Assembly: GCA_016946835.1 (NCBI GenBank)
Contig: JACVTC010000011.1
Location: 345,001-409,000, forward strand
Length of the DNA stretch: 64,000 nucleotides
Direction of reading: 5' to 3'
DNA from: Neocallimastix lanati (nom. inval.)
Taxonomy: Eukaryota > Neocallimastigomycota > Neocallimastigomycetes > Neocallimastigales > Neocallimastigaceae
Shown here in pieces: positions 49,906-62,455 of the stretch (its first letter is position 1; each line of letters starts with the position of its first letter). Both the position numbers and the translations under genes were made by a program. The notes beneath the pieces were generated by a model. That model saw only the letters and a list, made by a program, of their open reading frames with translations. It was not told where the DNA came from and did no database searches.

Positions 49906-50537
49906 AATAATAAAATATTTGATAAAAACATATGATAAATATAGATATTTATAAGTTAATATTTAATTAAATAAATATTTATATATACACCAATGATTGA
50001 TTATAAAACTAAAAAATTAAAGTTATAACAGCTTTTTGTTGTTATTTACTAAATTTAAAAATCATAATTGTAATTTCATTTTTCAAATTTTCTTTATTTA
50101 ATTTTTTATTTTATTTATTTTTATTTTAAAATTTTATTATTTTTGATACTGAAAGAAATATTTTATTTATATATTATATATATTATAATAATTAATATAA
50201 AGCAATAAAAATAATAACTAAAATTAAAAATAATAATAAAAAAAAAAAAAAAAAAGAAAGAAAAAAATAAAGAAATGAAATTTTACGGTGTATAACTTTT
50301 TTTTTTTTTTTTTTTTTTTAAAAAAATGTCATAATTTGGAATATATAAAAATAATATTAATTATTTAATAGTTTAAAATGAAATTTCATTTAAAATTATT
50401 TATTTTTTATTTATTTTTATTTATTTTATTTTATTTTTAATATCTTTTAAAATAATATAGAATTTCTGAAAATAGAAAAATGTTTATTTATATATAAAAT
50501 TTATTTGTATATAATACATATATAAGTATAAAATAAA
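49504..50537. other. AT-rich intergenic region between divergent genes
   Basis: Contains the 5' sides of the rhomboid gene (minus) and the large gene (plus). TTTTA pentamers at 49565-49600, an AATGAATG then AAATAAATAAAT array at about 49845-49905, and poly-A and poly-T tracts at 50238-50255 and 50299-50319. No gene. Confidence 0.7.
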
Positions 50538-53500
50538 ATGTCAAGCAATTTTAACATGTTCAGTCATAATATTAATAATTTCAACAATAACTCCAATAAT
50601 AATAATAATAATAATAATAACAATAATAATATAAATTATGATAAAAAAAAAAAAGAAAGTGAAAATAATACATCGGGTTGTAAGTTATATGTATTAATTA
50701 TTTATTAATATTTATGCTACTAATTAATATTATTCTTTGTTTATATATTGAAAAATATTTTTTTTTCTTTTTTTTTTTTGTTACTATTATTTTTAATATT
50801 ATAAAAAAAAAAAAGTTGGTGTTAGAACTAAAGAAGAGGTAGCTAATTTTACAAATACGATATTTAATATTTTAGTGAAAAAATATAATTGTAATTATAT
50901 TGAAGATTTCTTTCCTCATATTGGAAATTTTAAAAATTTCATAAAATTTCAGTATAATGAAATATTAAATATTTTTGATATAAATTTGGAATTGTTATTT
51001 AAATATTTTTCTTCTCAAATAATTGATTTAAATCATTTTAATAAAGCAAATATAAAGTATTATAATGAATATGGTCATATAAAACCTTTAAATATAAAAC
51101 ATGATGAAGTACAGGTAGATGCCTTTGGAAAATTACCTTTTTATGATGGCGAACATTTTAAAATTGACATTACAAAAAGTGAAATTACTAAAAATAAATC
51201 TATGGATATAAATTTACCATCTCTTTTTATACCTTCAAATTTAAATTATAAATTTATTATTTCGTTATGTCAAACTTGTTTAGAATATAATTATTTAAAA
51301 TTGTTACCTTATGACGAATTTTATAAAATATATTATAAATACGATAATAACCGTATTTTATATTCTAAAGATAATATTTTTATTAAACAATGTATTAAAT
51401 ATGCTATTTATCAATATATCGATTATAGAGTAATTTATAGTAATATTCTTAATTTATTAAGGGAATATAAAAATGGAAAAGAAATTTCGGAAGTTGAGAT
51501 AAATACAACATTATCATGGAATAATGATAGATACAATTCAAAAGTCAATGAAGAAATTTTTATTATACAATTATATATGGAAAAATGTAAAGATCAAAAA
51601 GAAATTTTGATGTTTGCAGATAAAATTAATAAGGAAGCTTATGATTTAGAACATGAATATATAATGAACAACCCAAGTCAGTTCAATTTACGTAATAATT
51701 CAATCATTTTTAATTATAGTATAGATAATTTAAAATTGATTGATACTGATGATAATGTTTTGTCAATGTATTATAATTTAATAGTACAAGGGCAACCTAA
51801 TAATAACTACAACGTCAATTTAAATAATATTATAAATAATAATACACTTTTTCAACCATTTTTCAATATTAATAATAATCTTAATAATAATTATAATCCT
51901 AATTACAATAATCCTAATAACAATTCTAGAATTGACAGTATTAATAATTCCGTTCCTATTAATGAAAACAATATCCTTTATTATAATCATAATAATAGTC
52001 TAAAAATTGATGAAGATAATTCATATAGAATTAACAAGGAAATAAAAGAAGATCATACTACTACTACTACTACTGCCAATAATAATAATAATAATAATAA
52101 TAGTAATAATAAATATAATTATTATTAATATAATTAATATTATTAATATTTACATTATAATGACTAATTATATATTTTTATTTAAATAATATTATAATAT
52201 TAATATTATTTTTTAATAATGATAAAAAGAGAATATTGTTATTAATTTAATTTCAGATGATGAAGAAGATGAAAAAAATAATTTTGTTATTGTGAATAAT
52301 GATGATAAAAATAGTACGTTCCTAAGTAATAAGAGAAAAAATGTAATTCATGAAAGTGAAAATCAAGATAATAAAAAAAGGAAATTACCAAATGAGATTA
52401 ATGAACAATCAGTTCTTGGAGATTATAGAAATCTTTCAGATATCAATAAAAACAACAACATAAATGAAGAATTTATAAATGATCAAAAAATAGGTACTTT
52501 TGAAAGTAATATAGTTAATATTCCTCAGTTAAATAATGAATTTATTAAATTAGTGTTAATTAAAAATGGCCAATTTAAACAAAATCAAAAAGATGAAATA
52601 TTAAATAAGCTTAAAGAAATAATAAAAAGTAGAATAAATGAATTTAATGAATACAAAAAACTAGGATATAAAGATGAAATTTCACCAAAATTATCAGAAT
52701 ATACTAAATTGTTTAACTCCTCTTTTGATGATATTGATAAAGTTAAATCGTTAGAATTATTAGTTATAATGGGATTATATCAATTGGAATTAATAAAACC
52801 TATGGTAAAATTTAAAAAAGAAAATTTAGAAAAACAGTTATTATTAATTAATGAAAAAGATATGATTAAAAATAAAGAAAAAATTAAAAAGAAAGATAAA
52901 GGAAAAGGAAAAGAAGTTGATATAGAAGAAGAATATGAAGAAGAAAATAAAAATAAAGAAACAATTAGAAGTGATGATGAAGAAAAGAATGAAAAGATAA
53001 ATAAAAATAAAGATAAAAAGGAATATAGAGATGATGATATTAATGAGAATTTAAAGGGTAATGAAATATTTAATGAGGATGATATAAAAATTTATATTGA
53101 TCAATATTTAGAAAATCAGGATAACACTTCGTCAAGTAGCACTTCAAATCTATTAATAAAGAATAAAACTAAAACTTTAGTCGAAGAACCAATTATTATT
53201 GATGATGATTCATCTGAAGAAGAGATTATTACAGAAGAAGAGAAAAATAGAAGAATTCAATTGAACAATGATCGTTTACTTAATAATCCCATGAACATTT
53301 TATTTAATACAAATAAAATTATTGAAAATTATGTTAGTACTGATTCCAATACTATAAGTTTAGTAGAAACCAAATCCATGTTAAATGAATTGTTCAAAGA
53401 TGAAGAACCATCTAGTTCTAAAAAGAAACAAAATAAAAAATTAAATAAAAGTAATGAAAAACAAAATAATGATAGTGACGATATAGAAATTTTAGATGAA

Positions 53501-54452
53501 ATAAATAGCAATAATGAAGAAAGTATTAGTTCTTATAGTGAGAAAAGTAATAGTTTAAGAAAACGTAATCGTAGTAAAGAAAAAATAGATTCAAGTATTA
53601 GTAAGAATAGCAATAAAAGCAAAGATAAGACGAATAAAAAATCCAATAAAAATAAAGATAGTAATAAGAACAAAAGTCATAATAGCAATAAAGATAAAGA
53701 TAATAAATGTAAAAGTACTAGGAAAAATAGAAGAAATTTAAAAGGTAAAGAAGAAATAAATGAAGTAAGCGAAGATAACGAATATGAAGATAGTGTTGAT
53801 GATGATGAGCAAATCATCCAAGAAATTCCTACTAGACGTAAAAAAAATAAAAGAAATAAAAATAGTGACCATGAAATAATTATAGCGGATGACATTGATA
53901 GTAATTTTGATAAACCTAAAAAGCGAAAAAAAAATAATGATAATAAAAATACTAATACTAATATTAATGCGGATGATTCCGTTATATCAATTGATGATTC
54001 AGAGGATGACAAAAATAATGATGATATTGTTTATAAAAAATCTAAATCTAAGAAAAGAAAAAGATCTAAAAAACTTAAAGTAATTAATAGTAATAATAAT
54101 GATAATGATGGTTATGATGATGAGGTGGATGATGATTTTATTAACATAAATGATAAAACTAAAAATAAAAAAAAATCTAAAAGACTTAAAGTAATTAATA
54201 GTAATGATGATGATAATGATGATTATGATGATGATATTGTTGATAAAAATTATAAATCCAAAAATAGAAAAAAATCTAAAAGGCTTAAAACAATTAATAG
54301 TAATGATGATGATGATGATGATAATGGTGTTATTGTTGTTCAAAAATCTAAATCTAAAAAAAAAAAACCCTCTAAAAGGTTAAAGGAAATAAATAATAAT
54401 AATGATGATTTAATAAATGATGAAAATAATGATAAAGATAATGATAGTGATG

Positions 54453-54484
<32 letters not shown>

Positions 54485-55408
54485 TTTGATAGTTTTGATC
54501 GTAATATTAGTAGCTATAATGAAAATGATGTAAATTATAAAGATGATGATAATACTAATAATAAATATAATAATGATGGAAATGAAAAGAAAAGGAAAAA
54601 AGGTAAAAGAAATAAAAATAATGATGAAAATGAATCTAAAGAAGACAAAATAAAATTTAAGGAAGAATCAGAGACACTAAATAAAAATGAAGAAGGTAAA
54701 ATTTACTTTAAAGAAGAATCAAAGGAAGTAAATGAAAATGAAACGATATCTTTTAAAGAACCAAAGGAAATAAATGGTAATGATTTTAAAGAAGACAAAA
54801 CGAACTTTAAAGAAAAATCCAAGGCAATAAATGAAAATAAATATGAAGAAGGCAGAATAAAACTTAAGGAAAAAACAGAGACAATAATTAAAAATGAATT
54901 ACAAACAGAACTTACTAATAAAAATAAAGAAAAAAATTCATTAAATGGAAATTATAATATTAATAAATTGGAATTAAATTGTATGAATATAAATGACTCA
55001 TTAATTGAAGAAAATAATATTAATAATTCAAAATCAGAGTTTAAAAATAAAGAAAACTCATTAGGCAATGGTATTAATGAACAGGAATTCAACGCAATAG
55101 ATGAAAATAATCAGATAATGAATGAAAAAATTATTAATGAAGTCGATAAATACGTAAAGAAAGAATATATTGATAATAAATTAAATTTGAATTCTTTAAA
55201 TAAAAGTCATAAATTAATGATAGAAAATAATTGTAATAAATTAATATCAAAAACTTCAAAAGAAGATAATATATTGTTCTGTGAAAATAATAATAATAAA
55301 AATGAAAAAAATGAATTATTAAAACATGAAAATAAAAATAATGAAGAAGATAAAGAATATAATAAATTGTTATATAAAAAAAATAATAATGAGGAAAATA
55401 ATAAATTG

Positions 55409-55490
<82 letters not shown>

Positions 55491-55499
55491 GTAATAGTA

Positions 55500-55573
<74 letters not shown>

Positions 55574-55956
55574 AAAAATGTGTTGTTATATCAAAATTAT
55601 AAATATAAGAAAGATAAATCATATAAAGATGAAACTAATAATAATCAAGACAATAATGTATTATTAAATAAAAATAACAATGATAAAGAAGATACTATAT
55701 TGTTACACAAAAATAATAATGAGGAAGATGAATCATATAAAGATGAAACTAATAATAATGAGGAAAATAGATTATTTAAAGAAATAAATAAAGAAGATAA
55801 ATCATTTAAAAATAAAAGTAATAATAATAAAGATGATAATAGATTGTTAAATAAAAATAATAGTAATAATAATGAAGAAAATAATATATTATTTAATGAT
55901 GATAATAATAATGAAAATAATAATGATGAACATAAATTATTTAAAAATGACAATAA

Positions 55957-56033
<77 letters not shown>

Positions 56034-57557
56034 TATTAAAAACAAAATCTATAAATGGAGTAAAACTAATTACTGGTGGGGTTAAAATTAGTAAAATAGA
56101 AACCAAAACAATCAATGCATCTGAAACTAGTACTAATACAGAAAATATTAAATTAAAAGAAAATAAAAGCAATAAAATACATAATTTGTTATTAAAAGAA
56201 AATAATATTAATAAAAAGGATATTCTTTTATTGCTTGAAAATAAAATTAAGAAATTAGAACAAATTGGAGAGAAAAGTATAATTAAAGAAAAGAGTAATA
56301 TTGATCAAACAAAATCTAAAATTCAAAATGATAACTTACAATTATCACCATTGTCACAATCATCAGTATTATCAAAATTAAATGATAATAAGGATAATTC
56401 ATTATCAAACAAAATTACTAAGGAAAAACAAAAACAAGATTCATATTCATCAAAATCATTATTTGACTTTTGTACTAATGGCAATAACTCAATATACAAT
56501 AATCAGAATAGGTTGATTAATCATAAAAAATTGGAATCAAAAAATAGTATTTACCAAACTGAAGAAATAAAAAGCAATAATAATCAAGTAAAAATAAAAG
56601 AATATAATAATAAAATAAATTTCCAAAATGAATCAATGAAAAATATAAATGAATCTTTAAAATTAGAAAAAAGTAATAATGAATCTAGAGTTATAAAAGA
56701 TAAGAATGCCTCAATATTATTTGAGGTAAATCATGATATATCAAATTCCCAGATTAATATTATAAAAACTAAAAATGAATCTGTAATACCGGTTAATTAT
56801 TCCGAAATAAATAACGAAAATGATAATAAAGGAAGTAATGAAAAAATAAATAGCAATTCAGATATATTAAATGAATCAAATATGAAATCTGAAAATAATA
56901 TTGAAAAAAAGTCTCAAATAGAACAAATAATGAATAATAATCTTGATGAAAGATACGTATCGGAAAAATCTAAAGAAAATGAAAGATCCCAGAAAAAGAG
57001 TAAAAAAAGTTTTACTAAAAAATCTAAAGTTATTGTTATTGATTCGGATACTGAAAGGAATAAGAAGGATACAAGTAATAATGAAATTATTGAGGATATT
57101 AATATAAATGAGAAAAAGGTAAGCCAATTAGATGAAGAAGTAATTCAAGAATCAAAAAAATTAAAAGAAGGAATATTAAGTAAAAAACATAATGAAGAAG
57201 AAGAAATAACTAGTCATGACGAAGATTATGATAGTAATAATTCATTATTTGATTCAATTTCAAATCGCGTTAGATTAAGAAGAGAAAAGAATAAAAGAAT
57301 AAATTATTATTCAGATTTGGAAAGAAGAAACAAAAATAAAATAGGTTTAAATGACTCAAGCTCAGAAAACAATGATATTAATATAGATAAATCGGTTATT
57401 AATGAATTAATGGAATTTGCATATGCTATGAGTACAATGCAAAAAAGTTTTAAATATAAAATGAAACAAAGAAATGATTATATAAATGAATTTATAGAGT
57501 ATTCGTTTAAATGTTCAGAAATTTATAAAGAATTAAAGTCATTAATTAGTAAGTTTC

Positions 57558-57625
<68 letters not shown>

Positions 57626-57694
57626 TGTTTTAGATTAGTATAAACATTATAAATTTTATTATTATTATTATTATTATAATTTTTTATTATTTTC

Positions 57695-57743
<49 letters not shown>

Positions 57744-59941
57744 TTTACTTTATTTTATATAATTATAAATTAATTATGAATTATTTATCAATATTATTAT
57801 TATTATTATCATTATAATTATCAATATAATATTGTATATGAACTTATTGAATAAATCTTATTATTATTAAAAAAAAAAAAGATAATATACATATTCAAAG
57901 AAGTATTGTTTGTAAAAATTTAATTATAAGACATAAATTTCAAAGCTTTGAGGAAAGTAGAATTCGAAATAAACAATTAAAGGATCAACAATTTAAAGAA
58001 CAACAATTTAAAGAACAACAGTTAAAGGAACAACAGTTAAAGGAACAACAGTTAAAGGAACAACAATTAAAAGAACAAGGATTTAAAGAGCAACAATTTA
58101 AAGAAAGACAATTAAAGGAACAAGAATTTAAAAATCAATTAATAGAACAACAATTAAAGGAACAACAATTAAAGGAACAACAATTAAAGGAACAACAATT
58201 AAAGGAACAACAATTAAAGGAACAACAATTTAAAGAACAACGATTTAAAGAACAACAGTTAAAGGAACAACAATTAAAAGAACAAGGATTTAAAGAGCAA
58301 CAGTTAAAGGAACAACAATTAAAGGAGCAAGGATTTAAAGAGCAACAATTTAAAGAAAGACAATTAAAGGAACAATTAAAAGAACATCAATTAATAAAGC
58401 AACAATTAATAAAGCAACAATTAAAAGACCAAAAATTTAAAGAGCAGCAATTTAAAGAACGACAATTAAAGGAACAAGAATTTAAAAAGCAATTAATAGA
58501 ACAACAATTAATAGAACAACAATTAAAGGAAAAACAATTAAAGAAAAAACGATTAGAGGAACAACGATTTAAAGAACAACAATTTAAAGAACAACAATTT
58601 AAAGAACAAGAATTGAAGGAACAGGAATTAAAGGAACAACGTTTACAACAAATTAAGAAACAACAATTAAAGGAACAACAATTAAAGGAACAACGCTTGC
58701 AACAATTCAAGAAAAAACTGTTAAAGGAGCAAGAATTAAAGGAACAGCGTTTACAACAATTTAAAGAAGAACAATTAAAAGAACAAGAATTGAAAAATCA
58801 ACTGAAAGAAGAACAATTAAAAGAACAACAACTTAAGGAGGAATTATTGAAAAGACAAACATTAAAGAAAAATCATTTGAATGAACAAGGAAAAAAAGAA
58901 CTATTAAAGGAAAATCGTTTGAAAAAAATATTATTAAAAGAACAAAAGTCAAAAAATGAACAAACTTTGAATAAACAAAACCCGGATAATCAACAAAAGG
59001 ATCAACAAAAGGATCAACAAAATGAACAACTAAATGAACAACAAAATGTGCAACAAAGAGAACAACAGAAGAAACAACAGAAAAAACAACAACGGAAAGA
59101 GCGAAAATCAAAGAAAAAATTATTGAAAGAACCACAGTTAAAGGAGAAACAATCAAAAGAGCAATTATTGAAAGAGCCACAATTAAAGGAACAACAATTA
59201 AAAGAGCAATTATTGAAAGAACCACAATTAAAAGAAGAACAATCAAAAGAGCAACAATTACAAGAACAAAAGCTAAATGAACAGAAACTAAAGAATAAAC
59301 AAATATTAAAAGAAAAATTATTGCAAGGTCAAAAATTAAAGAATGAGCAAAAATTAAGAAATCAGCAATTAAATAAGGAACAACAATTAGAAGAAGATCG
59401 AAAACTTAAAGAACAAAAATTAATGCAGCAACAGTTAAAAGAGAAATTGTTGAAAAAAATGAAATTTGATGAAGAACTAAAACGTTCGAAAGAACAATTA
59501 TCTAAGGAACAAGAATTAAGAAATAATCAGTTATTAAAAGAAAAAAATTTGTATAAAGAATTATTGAAAGAAAAACTAATAAAAGGAAAACGTTTAAAGG
59601 AATTAACATTAAAGAATGAATTGAGGTTAAAGGAAGAACAATTGAAAAAAGAACAAAAATTAAAAGAACAAAAAATAAAGGAAAATGAATTACTAAAAGA
59701 AATATTAAAAAAAAAAATATTTTTAAAAAATCATCAATTCAAGAAAATACAATTGGAAAATGAAAAATTAAATGATGAACAAGAAGAAAAATGCAAAAGT
59801 CAAATATTAAAAAATCATTTATGGAAAGATCAACAATTGAATGAATTAATGAAAGTAAAGGAAGAATTGGAATTAAAGACTAAAGAATTAAAAAAAAAAT
59901 TATTCATGAAAGATAAATCAATAAAAAAAGAAACAATTTAG
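50538..59941 (+). CDS. Very large nuclear-type protein with multiple SUMO-interacting-motif candidates and KEQQL coiled coil
   Basis: Four exons, 50538-50679, 50816-52102, 52257-57548 and 57882-59941, all with phase-1 introns, encode about 2,926 residues. Residues ~48-310 form the only globular-looking part (RTKEEVANFTNTIFNILVKK...), which I do not recognise. The middle is Lys/Glu/Asp/Asn-rich and disordered, with candidate SUMO-interacting motifs: PIIIDDDSSEEE (789-791), DIEILDE (886-889), EIIIADD (1017-1019), SVISIDDSEDD (1052-1055), KVIVIDSD (2068-2071). Basic/acidic blocks (KKSKRLKxINSNDDD) repeat four times near 1070-1200, and long poly-Asn runs follow. The last ~650 residues are K/E/Q/L coiled coil. 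Exons 2-3 were joined because exon 3 lacks an early in-frame ATG; two separate genes remain possible. Function is unknown; a nuclear scaffold is an inference. Confidence 0.7.
55410..55570 (+). repeat. Coding AAT microsatellite (poly-Asn)
   Basis: About 50 AAT codons, interrupted by a short NSNSNSN stretch, within exon 3 of the large gene. Further AAT runs occur at 54456-54483 and 55947-56031. Confidence 0.9.
57970..58640 (+). repeat. 15-bp coding minisatellite (K-E-Q-Q-[LF])n
   Basis: The unit TTAAAGGAACAACAA and its variant TTTAAAGAACAACAA repeat about 40 times, encoding LKEQQ/FKEQQ, and decay gradually towards 59900. A larger unit containing AAAGAACAAGGATTTAAAGA and GACAATTAAAGGAACAAGAA recurs at about 58070, 58280 and 58330, showing higher-order duplication. 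The predicted heptad-like pattern suits a long helix. Confidence 0.92.
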
Positions 59942-60217
59942 AGAATTTATTTTTAAAATTACAATTTTGTATAATCAAATTTACAATTTATTATATTATA
60001 ATTTGAATATTTATTATTAAATTAATTAAATTAATTATTTATTTAAATTTAAATAAATTATATATAATATTTTATTATTATTACTATTTTTTTTTTTTTA
60101 AAAAAAAAAAAAAAATTGAAAGGGATAAATTATTCTACAAGGAAATATCATTTAAATCATTTTTTTTTTTGCATATATATATTAAAAATATTGTTTACAT
60201 TTTAATTTAAAGAAAGT

Positions 60218-60255
<38 letters not shown>

Positions 60256-61550
60256 TATTAAATAAAAAACTTAATTATTATAATAAGCATTATTATACCT
60301 ATTTTTTAATTATTTATTATAATATATATATATATATTTTAATTTTATCAAAATGAATAGTCATATTACATAATATTAACATAAATGTAGTTCCATCGTG
60401 ATTTACTATCCTACATATAAAATATTTTAATATATTTCAAAAGTAAATCTATATTATATTATTTTTTATTTTTTATTTTATTTTATATTTTATTTTATTC
60501 TATTGTTTTTTCTTTTACCAGCTTTTTTTTTTTGTATTGGTCAATTATCCTTTGTAATTTTATATTATTTTCTTATTATTATATCAAAATAATTGAAATT
60601 AAAGTTTAGTAAAAAGTTCTACATTAATATATTTCTAATATAATTATTAATATATTATATAACTATTGTAAATATATTGACTTAGAGCTTTTAAGTACCC
60701 TTATCCAATCATTATACCAACTCTCGTGTAACATGAACAATATGTATCATTAAGCATATTCTATGGCGTCATACATAATATTTAAATCACATTTAATTAA
60801 AATTTAACTAATAAATGAATTGTACCACAAATATTTAAATATTATTCTTTTTCACTGAAAATTTGAATTAAAACATAATATATTCTTATATACATATAAT
60901 ATATATTATGAAATTAAATTTTCATACTATCAAAGAATGAAAAAAAAAAATATATAATAAAATAAAATTTATACAATTTTAAATAATAATAAATTAAATT
61001 AATTAAAACAAATTAAAAAAGAAAAATTAAAAGTTTTATATCCTCAACTTTTTAATATAATTATTATTGCTTTCTTTTTTTTTATTTTATTTTATTTTAT
61101 TTTCTTATCTTTTTTAAATATATATATAAATAAATCATATAATGAATGATTTTATTTAATTTTACCATTTGAATTATTTTTGCTTGTATAAAAAAAAAAA
61201 ATAGAAAATTCAAGTTAAATTAATAGTATATTATTTATTCATATATAATATTCATTCATAAAGTTTAAAGAACTATATGCTGCTTTATATTATTTATATA
61301 TATTGATTTATTTATTTGATTTAGAATTGAGGTAAATTTTAATAAATCCCTTAAAAAGATTAATGTATTTTATTTATAAATAAATAAATGAATATATAAA
61401 TATAAAATGTAAATATATTTAATTTTTGTTTTTTTCTTTTTAATATCTTTTTAATATAATAAAATTTTTATATTTATTTAAATTAATAATAATCAAAAAG
61501 TTTAATTATTTTTTTTTATTAATTTAAATTTGAATAAATTAATACTTTTT

Positions 61551-61581
<31 letters not shown>

Positions 61582-62285
61582 TGACTTAAAAGTAATTCAT
61601 TATAAAGTATTATATTCTTAAGATAAATTAAATATATATATATATATTTTTAAATATTATAAAAAAAAAAAAAAAAAAAAAAATTAAAATAAAATAAAGT
61701 AAAATAAAGTAAAATAAAGTAAATAAGAAAAAGATACATTTTATTATAATATAAATATGAAATTATTGCAATTATATAAATTTATATTATAAAGATTAAA
61801 TGATTAATCTAATCTTATTATATATAATTTTATATAATTAATTTCATTATTTATTAAAAGATAAAATAAAAACAATAACAATTGATTAATTAATTTATTT
61901 TTTTTTCCAAAAAAAATATCGTATTTAAATATATATTTTGGAAATATTTTAAATATTTTAGAAATATGAATTTACTCGAAAGATTTAAATAAAAATAATA
62001 GTAATAAATAAAATTATTATTAAAAAAAAAAAGATGAAAAAATTCAATTAAAAAAAAAAAAATAAAATAAACAAACTAGTAATATTCAAATCAAAATTAT
62101 AAATTTCAAAAGAATAATAATAAATAAATAAAAAGTTTTAATATTTAAAAATTAATCCAAACAATATTGTTTTATTGTTAAAATAAAAGAAAGAACAAAA
62201 AATAAAAAAACGGGTTATTCAAGAATTTATATAAACTTTAATAAACTTTAATTTATTTTTTTATATATTGAAACTTTATATTTTA

Positions 62286-62318
<33 letters not shown>

Positions 62319-62455
62319 AAAAATAATAATAATTTGAAATAATAAATAATAATAAAATAATTTTAAACATTTAATATGAATTAAAATAAACTATATATAT
62401 TTATAAATCCAAAGTTTATTTAATAAAACAACGCTTTTATCAGTAATATATTAAA
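59942..62455. other. AT-rich non-coding DNA
   Basis: No gene. A small less AT-rich patch at 60680-60775 (TTAGAGCTTTTAAGTACCCT, ACTCTCGTGTAACATG, CTATGGCGTCATAC) has no open frame. Poly-A at 60220-60253 and poly-T at 61556-61580. AAATAAAGT repeats at 61683-61722. The promoter of the gene at 62456 should be at the right edge. Confidence 0.7.

Noticed and set aside
52103-52128. Ending the gene at the TAA at 52126-52128
   Set aside because: A GTAATA donor at 52103 and a TTTCAG acceptor at 52256 keep the frame, and the following exon lacks an early in-frame ATG; kept as one gene, with the alternative noted.
55134-56172. Minus-strand frames rich in Y or L opposite the large gene
   Set aside because: Antisense shadows of AAT runs and of Lys/Asn codons in exon 3.
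58387-59246. Minus-strand Cys/Asn/Ser or Val/Ile-rich frames opposite the KEQQL repeats
   Set aside because: Translations of the opposite strand of a 15-bp coding minisatellite; periodicity is inherited from the repeat.
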